Position numbers and translations under genes: made by a program. From contig JAGBFU010000065.1 of NCBI GenBank assembly GCA_017936285.1, positions 1-61,181 on the forward strand: DNA of 61,181 bases, written 5' to 3'. The notes under the pieces are model-generated. The model did not search any database. It worked only from the letters and a program-made list of their open reading frames with translations, and was not told the origin of the DNA. This document shows, one piece after another, positions 8,444 to 18,600 of the stretch. How positions within the stretch are numbered: the first letter of the stretch is position 1; every line of letters starts with the position of its first letter. This DNA comes from Marinifilaceae bacterium. GTDB lineage: Bacteria > Bacteroidota > Bacteroidia > Bacteroidales > Marinifilaceae.

Positions 8444-11116
8444 TTACTCAACTGTCCACTCGTAAATTCCTGCAAATTTACCATCTTGCTGGTCAATTTC
8501 CAACTTTAATGCAGAAGTTTTAACAGACTTGAAGTAAACGGTACATGCTACGCGCATCTCCACAGGGTACTCTGATGGATTCTCAACTGCAACCCACTCT
8601 CCCTTATCGTTCTTGTAGTATACTCTCCAAGCCTTAGGTGTAGCGCACTGTCCCCATGGCTGATCATCATGCCAGTATAGAGTACAGCTTGAAACCTCCT
8701 CCGGTTGCTCAAACTCGTAAGCAATCCACTCGGTTCCACCACCCTCACCGTCACTCCAACGGCAATATGATGTACCTCCGTCGCGCTGTCCGCGTGGAAC
8801 TCGTCCGTCATTTACAGCAGAAAGAGCATTCTTCACAGAACCTGTAATCTTAGATGTAGATGCAATGGTTGGAGCAGGAGTTGCTGTTACAGCACTCAAA
8901 TCCTGTGGGAACCATACCAACATCTCTCCACGACCACGGTGTGCCCATGCATAGTAAGGAATCAAAGTCAACTCCTTAACCTCGGTCTGCAAATTACCCT
9001 CCTTATCATAAGCGATTGTCTGACCGGTAGTTTTAATGATATTCATACCATAATCATTACCACCTGCCTGAATATGAGCATCGCTATACTCAACCTGGAA
9101 TTTAGGTTTCTGGTTCAAAAGAACGTTTCTCACAGAGAATCCTGGGTTATCAGGCCACTCAGCACAATATACAACAGGACCATTCTCAATAGCAACTCTA
9201 CCCTTATCAGCCTCAACACTCTCGTGAGCACGAACAACTCTTGGAGTCATATCGAAGTGAACAGTAATCTTGTCACCCTTCTTCCAGCTTCTCTGGATTG
9301 ACATATAACCATTCTCCAACTCAGCGTCAAGAATCTGGCCATTAACTGCTACAGAGTAAGATGGACGCTTCTTGTCAGAATACTTGTAAAGATCACTTGG
9401 AACTACCTCGTTCTGAACCCATCCAGGGATACGAACCTTAATTCCATACTTTCCAGATGTCTTAACATCGATATCGATATCTCCATTCCATGGATAGTTG
9501 GTTGTCTGAGTCAACTTAACTGTGCGGTTAGGCAACTTAATTGTAGCATCGCCACCTACGAACAGGTTAACATATACATCGTTTCCGTGTGATGCATAGA
9601 TATATCCAGGCAATGATGGGATGAAACGACATACGTTTGATGGGCAACATGCGCAACCGAACCAAGCTCTACGCTCGTGCTGTCCCATAGACTCCAATGG
9701 GTTTGGATAGAAGAATCCGCCACCATCTAATGAGATACCTGAAAGCAATCCATTGTAAAGAGTACGCTCCAATACATCGATATATTTAGACTCTCCGTGC
9801 AACAAGAATAGACGGAAGTTCCAATATACATTAGAGATAGCTGCACAAGTCTCGCAATATGCAGTCATATTCGGCAACTGGTAGTTCTTTCCGAATGCCT
9901 CACCGCTATTGGTTGATCCAATACCTCCGGTGATATACATCTTCTTACCAACTACATTCTCCCAAATAGTATCAATAGCATCAATATACTTCTTATCACC
10001 TGTCAAAGCAGCTACATCAGCAATACCTGTGTACATATATCCTGCACGAACAGCGTGACCTACAGCCTCTTTCTGATCTACAATCATCTCATGAGACTGG
10101 CAATACTCCAATGAAGAGCTGATCTGCTCATCAGAATAACGCTTACGGTTGAAGTTCATACGGCGTGGACGGTTGCCATTCTCAGGCATATTCTTCATCA
10201 TCTCAGCGATTCTCTCCTCAGCCTCCTTCTTCTGTGGCTCAACCTTAGCCATGTTCCAAGAACCATCCTCGTTGATGTACTCCCAAACATTGTCAGGCAT
10301 TGACATCAAACCGAAATCGTTCTCCCACTTCTGCTGGAGTTTCAAAGTTGAATATCTGCTGTACTCGTTGTCAAGTCTCTTCTCTCCACGGCGGTCGACA
10401 AAGAATTTAGCCATATCCAGATACTTCTTGTCTCCTGTGCAAACATACAATTTAGACAAGGCCATCTCTGCAATCTGGTGTCCTGGAACTACAGTCACCT
10501 TACCCTCACCATCACCAATCTCGCGGCATACACAATCTGCATAGCGAATAGCAATATCTAGGAAGTTTCGTTTTCCGGTAGCTGTATAGTGAGCAACTGC
10601 TCCCTCTACCATGTGCCCCAGGTTATACAACTCATGGCTCAAATCCTCGTCAAAGATCCAGCGCTTGTCACCCATCCAATAATGAGGATTCTGAGGGTTT
10701 TGAGTTCTTGCAGTGTTCAAATAACCATCAGGCTCCTGAGCAGAAGCAACGATAACCAATACGCTATCAATATAAGCTTTCAATTTTGGATCATCGTAGG
10801 TCTGCAACAAATAACTTGCACCCTCAATTGTCTTATAAACGTCGGTATCGTCGAATGATAATCCACCAACTGTGGCAGTATCACCTGTCTGCAAATATCT
10901 TGCAGCATTATCGAAGTTTTTGTAACGTCCGGTCTCTTCACACTTGCTGAAAGCCAATGGAATTGTTACGTTACGGCTCGCCTCCAATCTCTGTGTCCAG
11001 AAATTGTCATGAACCTTTACTGAAGTAAATGGTACAGGCGAATAGGGATATCCGCTCTGCGCACTAACGCTCACTGCAAAGAAAAGCGAAAGAGCTGCCA
11101 TTAAAAATTTTTTCAT
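8444..11116 (-). CDS. GH127 beta-L-arabinofuranosidase, secreted, copy 2 with an 80-residue insertion
   Basis: This 890-residue paralogue of the next gene has a signal peptide (to about residue 19, SVSAQ) and a preserved active site: Glu422 and Cys424 in YCETC, and Cys490-Cys491 in GCACCPSN. Both motif sets are shifted by exactly 80 residues relative to the 808-residue copy. The shift comes from a charged insertion at about residues 245-330, rich in Lys, Glu, Arg and Met, between the DMAK helix and the conserved EAVGHAVRA segment. The insertion probably alters the barrel rim and so substrate access. The gene lies 29 bases after the S9 peptidase gene and 49 before copy 1, consistent with one operon made by tandem duplication. 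Confidence 0.9.
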   Translation of the reverse strand: MKKFLMAALSLFFAVSVSAQSGYPYSPVPFTSVKVHDNFWTQRLEASRNVTIPLAFSKCEETGRYKNFDNAARYLQTGDTATVGGLSFDDTDVYKTIEGASYLLQTYDDPKLKAYIDSVLVIVASAQEPDGYLNTARTQNPQNPHYWMGDKRWIFDEDLSHELYNLGHMVEGAVAHYTATGKRNFLDIAIRYADCVCREIGDGEGKVTVVPGHQIAEMALSKLYVCTGDKKYLDMAKFFVDRRGEKRLDNEYSRYSTLKLQQKWENDFGLMSMPDNVWEYINEDGSWNMAKVEPQKKEAEERIAEMMKNMPENGNRPRRMNFNRKRYSDEQISSSLEYCQSHEMIVDQKEAVGHAVRAGYMYTGIADVAALTGDKKYIDAIDTIWENVVGKKMYITGGIGSTNSGEAFGKNYQLPNMTAYCETCAAISNVYWNFRLFLLHGESKYIDVLERTLYNGLLSGISLDGGGFFYPNPLESMGQHERRAWFGCACCPSNVCRFIPSLPGYIYASHGNDVYVNLFVGGDATIKLPNRTVKLTQTTNYPWNGDIDIDVKTSGKYGIKVRIPGWVQNEVVPSDLYKYSDKKRPSYSVAVNGQILDAELENGYMSIQRSWKKGDKITVHFDMTPRVVRAHESVEADKGRVAIENGPVVYCAEWPDNPGFSVRNVLLNQKPKFQVEYSDAHIQAGGNDYGMNIIKTTGQTIAYDKEGNLQTEVKELTLIPYYAWAHRGRGEMLVWFPQDLSAVTATPAPTIASTSKITGSVKNALSAVNDGRVPRGQRDGGTSYCRWSDGEGGGTEWIAYEFEQPEEVSSCTLYWHDDQPWGQCATPKAWRVYYKNDKGEWVAVENPSEYPVEMRVACTVYFKSVKTSALKLEIDQQDGKFAGIYEWTVE

Positions 11117-11145
11117 AATGTTCTGTTTATGTTGTTTTTACTTGT

Positions 11146-13386
11146 TTAATCGTTATTCCAGTCCGGAGTCTCATGGCCCAATAGGTGACGAACAAAGAAG
11201 TCACGACGTTTGCGCTCTCCGTATGTTCCTCCCATAGTGTGACGTTCATTTGGCAACATAAGGAACTCAAACTCCTTCTTAGCCTTAATCAACTCATTCA
11301 CAACCTGAAGTGTTGTTGCCGGATCAACATTGTTGTCCAACTCACCCAAAATCAACATCAATTTACCCTGCAACAAGTGAGCATTCTCCATATTTGAATT
11401 CTCGGCATACTCAGGTCCAATTGGATAACCCATCCATTGCTCATTCCACCACATCTTATCCATACGGTTATCGTGGCATCCGCAAGCAGCAACGCCTACC
11501 TTATAGAACTCCGGGTGGAACAACAATGCACCCATTGCATTCTGACCTCCTGCTGAACATCCGAAGATTCCTACTCTGTCAATATCCATATATGGATACT
11601 TCTCAGCAGCAGCCTTCATCCATGCAATTCTGTCAGGGAAACCTGCATCTTTAATATTCTTCCAGCATACATCGTGGAATGCTTTTGAACGGTTATATGT
11701 TCCCATTCCGTCGATCGCAACTACAATAAATCCAAGCTCTACTAAGTTAGAGTAGTAGAATGGAGCAATTGAGAAATCCTTTGGAACATGGTTATCGTGT
11801 GGTCCGGCATAGATATACTCAATGATTGGGTATTTCTTGTTTGGATCAAAGTTTGCAGGACGAACAATTGTTCCCCAAATATCGGTTACACCATCACGGC
11901 CCTTAGCGCAGAAATTCTCAGGCATCTGCCATCCCATCTCCAGTGCTTTTGAAACATCACCCTTCTCCAACTCTGCAATAAGCTTTCCTGTCTTTCCGCA
12001 ACGAATTGCAAATACAGGAGGACAGTCAGGTCTTGAATAGAAGTCTGTCAAATAGCTCTTATCGTGATTGAATACTACCTTGTGATTTCCATTGTCAGGA
12101 GTCAAACATACCAACTCGCGCTTATCGATGTTCAACTTATATACCTTCTCAAGATATGGATCCTCGCCCGCATCCTTTCCAACAATTGTCAAATATGCCA
12201 CACGAGCCTCATCATCAACCGAGATTACATCTTTTACAACGAACTCTCCCTTTGTCAACTGACGTTTTACCGCACACTTCTCAACATCATACAGATAAAG
12301 GTGTTTCCAGCCGTCACGCTCAGAGATCCAAAGCATCTCTTTATCGTTCAAGAAGTGGCTGTATACCATATTATAATATATAAAGGTATTGCTCTGCTCA
12401 TCTACCAATGGCTTGCAATCACCGGTATTTCCATCAACCTTATATACTACATAGCGTTGGTGTCCTCGTTTATTGTAGCTGAATGTAAAGTAACTTCCAT
12501 CCTTGCTCCAACGGGCTCCTCCAATATTGTACTGCATCTGAGGCTCATCAAACTTAACCTCTATCTTCTTCATACCATCAATTGTGAAGAGTGCCACATA
12601 TCTGATATCCAAAGCATCGCCCGGTTTTCTGTAGTCATAAGTCTCAATCTTTGGTTGCAACTGATCGCTTGGAGATGACTGAACCATTGTCAACTGACGT
12701 GTCCACGCCGGGAAGAAACGGTTAGCAACAAACTTCTTTGAGTCCGGAGACCACTGCACCCATGGCTGATAGTACTCTCCAGGATTACCATCAAAACTCA
12801 TCTGAGTCTCCTTTTTGGTCTCTACCTCGCGCACCCAAACATTGTTATCACGAACAAATGCAACGTATTTTCCATCAGGTGAAGGAATTCCCTCAGCTCT
12901 TTCATTACCGCGTCGAACAGATCCCCAATATCCACCTGCATTACCCGGTCCTCGACGTCCCTCGAATGCCTTTTCCCCGGTAATCTTATTGCTCTTGGCA
13001 TCCCAGGTATATTGTTTGTCACCTACGACAAAAGTATAGGTAGTCTCATTCTCGGCAGTAATATCACGGAATGGCCATGCTCCTACTTTCACCTCTTTGC
13101 CTGTCTTTGCTGACAACTCTCTTGCCATTGCATTTTTGTCAAATGCACTCTTTTTTTCACCGGTTTCACCATTCACCACATAGAACTCAGTTCCTGTGGG
13201 AGTATTTACAGAGTAGATAAAAGAGTTTGAATTGGCAATTGCACGCGAATTTATGTTACCATAAAAATAGCCTGCACCATACTTTCTTGCGAACTCATCA
13301 ACGGCCTTATATTTAGCCTTATAGTCCTGAGCCTGAGCTGACAGCACCACTGCAAGTGCCATCAAAACACTCAATAATTTTTTCAT
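11146..13386 (-). CDS. Secreted S9 prolyl peptidase (dipeptidyl-peptidase IV-like)
   Basis: This 746-residue protein has a signal peptide (cleavage after about AQAQ), an N-terminal DPP IV-type beta-propeller (about 90-500) and an alpha/beta-hydrolase domain. The catalytic triad is visible: Ser611 in GCSAG, Asp684 in GELDNNV and His716 in NERHTMGG. Family members cleave after proline or alanine near the N-terminus, normally in the periplasm. The nucleophile motif is GCSAGG rather than the GWSYGG of true DPP IV, so specificity may differ. It is the first gene of a unit continuing into two GH127 genes at 29- and 49-base gaps, which ties peptide and arabinoside cleavage together. Confidence 0.88.
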   Translation of the reverse strand: MKKLLSVLMALAVVLSAQAQDYKAKYKAVDEFARKYGAGYFYGNINSRAIANSNSFIYSVNTPTGTEFYVVNGETGEKKSAFDKNAMARELSAKTGKEVKVGAWPFRDITAENETTYTFVVGDKQYTWDAKSNKITGEKAFEGRRGPGNAGGYWGSVRRGNERAEGIPSPDGKYVAFVRDNNVWVREVETKKETQMSFDGNPGEYYQPWVQWSPDSKKFVANRFFPAWTRQLTMVQSSPSDQLQPKIETYDYRKPGDALDIRYVALFTIDGMKKIEVKFDEPQMQYNIGGARWSKDGSYFTFSYNKRGHQRYVVYKVDGNTGDCKPLVDEQSNTFIYYNMVYSHFLNDKEMLWISERDGWKHLYLYDVEKCAVKRQLTKGEFVVKDVISVDDEARVAYLTIVGKDAGEDPYLEKVYKLNIDKRELVCLTPDNGNHKVVFNHDKSYLTDFYSRPDCPPVFAIRCGKTGKLIAELEKGDVSKALEMGWQMPENFCAKGRDGVTDIWGTIVRPANFDPNKKYPIIEYIYAGPHDNHVPKDFSIAPFYYSNLVELGFIVVAIDGMGTYNRSKAFHDVCWKNIKDAGFPDRIAWMKAAAEKYPYMDIDRVGIFGCSAGGQNAMGALLFHPEFYKVGVAACGCHDNRMDKMWWNEQWMGYPIGPEYAENSNMENAHLLQGKLMLILGELDNNVDPATTLQVVNELIKAKKEFEFLMLPNERHTMGGTYGERKRRDFFVRHLLGHETPDWNND

Positions 13387-13620
13387 AGGTTTTAGTTTTT
13401 TTATTATAATTTGTTGTTCTTATTTTGCACTTTTATTCAAGGAACTAAGGTAGTAAAAATTATTTAACGTACCAAAAATATCTAGAAATATTGTACAATT
13501 TTCACAATAAAATTATGGTCTGAGGGAAAACCAACAAAAAATGATTATCTTTACACTTTGATATGTGATTCGAACATTGATTATAAGTAACAACAAAAAC
13601 AAAATAAAACAGACAAAACT

Positions 13621-15009
13621 ATGTTTAAAAAAGAGACCTACATTCAGCGCAGAGCTGAGTTGAAAAAGAGAGTTCAGAGCGGTGTTTTGCTCTTCTTAGG
13701 AAATGACGAGGTTGGAATGAACTATGCTGACAACGGCTATACATTCCGTCAGGATTCAACCTTCCTGTACTATTTTGGTTCAGATTATGCAGGATTGTCC
13801 GCTATCATTGACATCGACAATGACAAGGAGATTATTTTCGAGAACGACTTGACCATCGATGACATTGTATGGATGGGAACTCAGCCTACAGCAAAAGAGA
13901 AGGCTGCATTGGTTGGTATCAACGAGACTCTTCCTGTCGCAGAGTTGAAGAAATATCTGGACAAGGCCTCTGCTAAGGGACAGAAGATTCACTATCTTCC
14001 TCCATATCGCGGAGAGCACTACGTAAAACTTCTTCACCTTTTGGGAATTGCACCCGAGGCACAGAAAGACGGAGTATCTGTTGAGTTTATCGTGGCTGTT
14101 GCAGATATGCGTAACCACAAAACCGCAGAGGAGATTATCGAGCTTGAAAAGGCTGTTGATATCTCAGCAGATATGCATATTGCTGCAATGAAGATGGCAC
14201 GTCCGGGCTTGAAGGAGTACGAAGTTGCAGCAAAGATTGTCGAGGTTGCCCAATCACAGGGCGGAGATTTGTCTTTCCCTATTATTGCTACCATTAACGG
14301 ACAGACCCTTCACAACCACTATCATGGAAACACCATGCAGGCAGGTCAGTTGCTTTTGATCGATGCAGGCGCCGAGGTTACATCATCACACTACTGCGGA
14401 GATTTGTCATCTACATGCCCTGTTTCTGAGCGTTTCACAGATCAGCAACGCATGATTATGGATATTCAGGTACGCGCTCACAGAGCAGCTGTATCTATTC
14501 TGAAACCAGGCATTAACTTTAGAGATGCTCACGTTGCTGCATGTACATCTATCGCAAATGATATGAAGGCTTTGGGATTGATGAAGGGTGATATTGACAC
14601 AGCTGTTGCCGAGGGTGCACACGCACTGTTTATGCCTTGCGGCTTGGGTCACATGATGGGACTTGACGTGCACGACATGGAGAACCTTGGCGAGGTTTAC
14701 GTTGGTTATGGAGGAAAACCAAAGAGCACTGTATTCGGATACAAATCACTGCGTTTGGGTCGCGAGATGGAGCCTGGCTTCGTATTCACAGTTGAGCCGG
14801 GAGTATATTTCATCCCTGAGTTGATTGACTTGTGGAAGAGCGAGAAGAGATTTGCCGAGTATCTGAACTTCGATGAAATCGAGAAGTTCAAGAACTTCAG
14901 CGGATTGAGAAACGAGGAGGATTACCTGATTACCGAGGAGGGTTGCCGTCGTTTGGGTAAATATGTTCCAATGACCCCGGACGAGATTGAGGCGCTTAAA
15001 GCTCAATAA
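13621..15009 (+). CDS. pepP: Xaa-Pro aminopeptidase (aminopeptidase P, AMP_N type)
   Basis: At 462 residues this is the standard bacterial aminopeptidase P: an AMP_N domain (about 1-140) and an M24 catalytic domain. Metal ligands are Asp248 and Asp261 (LIDAG, CGDLSS), His344 (GLGHMMG), Glu392 (TVEPGVY) and Glu432 or 433 (LRNEED). It removes the first residue from peptides with proline in position two. No signal peptide is seen, so it is probably cytoplasmic. It diverges from the S9/GH127 operon across a 234-base spacer in which no exact TAnnTTTG box was found for this gene. The 3' end overlaps the convergent HhH gene by 7 bases. Confidence 0.93.
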   Translation: MFKKETYIQRRAELKKRVQSGVLLFLGNDEVGMNYADNGYTFRQDSTFLYYFGSDYAGLSAIIDIDNDKEIIFENDLTIDDIVWMGTQPTAKEKAALVGINETLPVAELKKYLDKASAKGQKIHYLPPYRGEHYVKLLHLLGIAPEAQKDGVSVEFIVAVADMRNHKTAEEIIELEKAVDISADMHIAAMKMARPGLKEYEVAAKIVEVAQSQGGDLSFPIIATINGQTLHNHYHGNTMQAGQLLLIDAGAEVTSSHYCGDLSSTCPVSERFTDQQRMIMDIQVRAHRAAVSILKPGINFRDAHVAACTSIANDMKALGLMKGDIDTAVAEGAHALFMPCGLGHMMGLDVHDMENLGEVYVGYGGKPKSTVFGYKSLRLGREMEPGFVFTVEPGVYFIPELIDLWKSEKRFAEYLNFDEIEKFKNFSGLRNEEDYLITEEGCRRLGKYVPMTPDEIEALKAQ

Positions 15010-15656
15010 AAATAGTAAGATAATTTCTTAGCTTGAGTGCTGCGGAGAATTCCGGCGGCACTCAGTTTTTTTATAGTCAACGAATCATTGTCACGTAGCT
15101 CCCTTTTATACTCAAAAATCAAAACAAGAGTCTCATAATCAAGATATGGATGGCGGATGAGATTCTTAAACGTGTAATCACCGATATGACGTTTGACAAT
15201 GAGCGAGGTATCAACACTTAAATATCTGCTCATTGAATCAAGATTGAAATAGGTAAGGTTTAATTCACGTAATTGCCTTATATCAAAGTAACCTCCCAAC
15301 CTGTTACGATAATCTATTATCCTTGAGGCATAATATCCACCTATTCCCCTTAGAGATATTAAATCAACACTATCCGCCCTATTCAACTCAAGAATACGGG
15401 GAATCTCTGCCTTGCGTACTCTTACAGGTCTGATTTTAGAATGTCTGCGCTCAAAAATAGTTGGCGGATTGAAAAGGGAGTCATCGAGGTCATAATCCCC
15501 TCTGTAAAGAGTATCAACAACTGCGACATCAAGAGTATAATTATTATCAAAATTATTACCTTGGATAAAACTTAAAAGCAAAGGAGTCAGAAGCAGAACT
15601 ACAACTCCAATCAAAAGATAGTATATACCGACAATCTGTTCACGAGTAAATAACAT
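15003..15656 (-). CDS. Membrane-anchored helix-hairpin-helix (ComEA-like) protein
   Basis: The protein has 217 residues with one N-terminal transmembrane segment (about 10-30). Two HhH-like units follow: NRADSVDLISLRGIGGYYA at about 92, and a second in the C-terminal third ending in AKKLSYYF. ComEA-type HhH proteins bind DNA without sequence specificity, often on the outer face of the inner membrane. A DNA-uptake role is possible but not shown, since no competence genes are nearby. It follows the TamB-like gene by 35 bases and also carries its own exact TAATTTTG element. It overlaps the end of pepP by 7 bases. Confidence 0.75.
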   Translation of the reverse strand: MLFTREQIVGIYYLLIGVVVLLLTPLLLSFIQGNNFDNNYTLDVAVVDTLYRGDYDLDDSLFNPPTIFERRHSKIRPVRVRKAEIPRILELNRADSVDLISLRGIGGYYASRIIDYRNRLGGYFDIRQLRELNLTYFNLDSMSRYLSVDTSLIVKRHIGDYTFKNLIRHPYLDYETLVLIFEYKRELRDNDSLTIKKLSAAGILRSTQAKKLSYYFY

Positions 15657-15670
15657 GGCACTTTTTTTGC

Positions 15671-15678
15671 CAAAATTA
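15671..15678 (-). promoter_or_regulatory. -7 element for the HhH gene
   Basis: The minus strand reads TAATTTTG, an exact consensus match ending 14 bases before the HhH start codon at 15656. It sits in the 35-base gap after the TamB-like gene, so the HhH gene may be transcribed independently with a very short leader. Confidence 0.5.
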
Positions 15679-15691
15679 CATAATATATTTA

Positions 15692-18600
15692 TTATTTACT
15701 CTTTTTTCTCTTGAAAAATGAGGTATATTTACGCAACAACTCCTTAAATGTATCAAACTGTTCTTGATATGATAAACCAATTCCCTGAATAGTCTCGGTG
15801 CTATAGTAAAGTATCTTCTCGTCAGTATGGGAATAGGCCTTCAGATGCAGAGTGCCCTGCTTATTCAACTTGACATCTACATCAAAATCACCTGCCAAAG
15901 GCTCTGTATTATTCTCAGCTACATGCGAATTATTCATATTCACATTTCCATTTGCCGAAATAGTCATCCTATCGTTAAATAACTGAGTACTAAGAGCTAA
16001 CTCAAGTTCATCAGATGTAATTTCATCTCCCATCCTATATGTTACTCCAACATCAAAGCTATTAGAGAATTTGGATATCCATTTTGATAATTTTGTACTT
16101 ACAAGCTCCGTCAGAGTGGTAATTCCAGCTGCTCCGGCCTGGTTCGCCAGGGAACTTGATGCAATATAATCGGGCATTGTAAATTTATTCATAACCATCA
16201 ATGAGAAAACCTGCTTATTAATCTCATCCTGAGTAGCAAACAGATTACGTATATAACTCTTTGTCTGATTGTCCAGCGTAGGAAAATCAATATCTAATCC
16301 AATGACAGGATTAGTCAGACGATCGGTCAAAGTCAACTTACACTGTACAGGTATTTTACGACGAATCTCCGAGTTGTCATTCTGATCGTAGCTACCGGTT
16401 GCAGCATAAAGTTCATAGAGCGATGTCCTGAGGTTGTACTCTGCACTTAAATTCAATGTAGCATCGTATGGCGTTCCATTCCATACAATAGTTCCACCGG
16501 GTTCAAGAAGAAATTTTTTATTCCAGATACCACCAAGAGTAAAGAGATAATCACCCTCCTCTACCTGATACTCTCCCGACATTCCGATGTTATCATTATT
16601 ATCTATCGTAAATTTCAGGTTTCCAGCTCCGGAGCAGGTCAAGACATCTCCAATGGCCGGATCAAAAATCAGTTGAACCTCCAGATAGTCATTCACTTCG
16701 ACATTTGCATCAAGATTCAAGCCTTCAAAGGTTGCATCAACATCTTCAACAAAATCCACACTCTCTTCAGGGGATACAAAGGTCAGAATATTGGCTCCAT
16801 CTGTCAAACTTGAAGTCAAAGGCAGATAAAGGACAGAAGGACCTGCAGTACGACAATCAAGTGCCAGATTTATCTCTCCATTCAGGTTATCAGCATGAGC
16901 ATATCCTCCCACACACAACTTGCCGTAGAAACTATCATTGTATGAAGAGTTGGTATTCATTAATGTAAAAGCATCTATCTGGCAACCCACATCATACACA
17001 TTATCAAAGAGTTGATAATATCCATTGATGGTTGCATTGTGCATATTTACATCATGCAAAACAAAATCCTCAAATAGTACCTTACTACCTTCAATCTTTA
17101 TATTATCATTAATCATAAACGAGGTATTCAATGTATTGATTGCCATTTGTACAGAATCAAGATATATGGCACCAAAGATTTGAGGATTATCCAACGTGCC
17201 TACACACATAACCTCGCCCGATATTCCTCCGGAACTACCCGTTATATACTCACCAAAGTAATCATTCAACTTATTGATTCTTATGGTTTGTAACTGTACC
17301 TCCATATTCAACGAGTCTGACTCCGGCTTATAGGTTGCATATAGAGAGAAGGGGATTTTTCTGTCATACTGATTCTCTCCTCTAAGAATAAGTTGCTGTC
17401 CCTCTGCGTCCCACAATGAATTGACACTCAAAGTTCCGAGTGTATCACGACCTATACCCCAATCATCAAGCTGCAACCCTATCTCAAAATATCTGTTATC
17501 GGTAAAATTCGATATCTCACATAGCCCAGAGAGATTACCAAATGGCAACATCCGTTTCTCGCCGGGAAGAAACATTGATAAACGCCGGAGTGAGATTTCG
17601 TTTACGTCTATGGATAATCGCTTACTTTCGCTCTCAGACAACTCTCCATCCAGCCTGATATGAGACTCCCCTTTAGTCAGATTGAAGTTATTGATATTCA
17701 GCGTTTTGTTATACAGAGATACTTTAGACGATGCTACGTTCCACACACTATCCTCGAACACCATAACACCATCATAGAGTTGCATATCCGATGCCAACAA
17801 CCCATCTCTACGGGCGAAATCCAAATCAAACCTCAAATCTCCGGTATAACTCTTCTCGCCCCAATTTCCCCAGAAGATTCGGTTGCTTACTCTGTCTTCG
17901 GTCAGATTGGATATATTTCTGAAATTATACATAGAGACAAGGGTATCATACCTGATACTCTCGGCATCAAGTCTGAGAGTCAGTGAATCTGCACATCCGG
18001 CAAGAAGCATATCGCACGCCTTAGCCTGAATATCCCCCCATCTCAAAGAGTCTGAGACTATCTTTAATGCAAGAGAATCACGATTCGTAAAGTCGGCACG
18101 AATCATTGTATTGTTCTCAATGTAACATTCAGGGTTCAGGAGTTGCACAATCGAATCAATATGCATACCCAAAAGATAGGCACGAAAATCAAACTCATTA
18201 AAAATTGCTCCTGCATTTCTGCGTTTACTACTCTCCAACCCAGGCAGTAGCGATGGTAAATATTGAGCTGCAAAATTATTCCACAAATTTCGCTCGTAAA
18301 TATCATTGAGGCGTCCTTCTACATACAGAGAGATAGGACGGGAATTTACAATAATCTCCTGACGCTCACCATTAGACTGCATCTCCGCCAGAAGTGTATC
18401 TATACAGATCTCTCCCCGGCTATTCTGATAGTCTAAATCAGAGATATAGAGTCGATTGTACTTCTCTTTACCCGTACCCGCTGATAAATACTTGACACCA
18501 ACCCCTACACTCTCAACGGAATCGGCTATAGAGTAACCGAAACGCTGCAGACTATCAATATACAATGACGCCGTAGCCGAGGTAAAATCAAATGTCAGTT

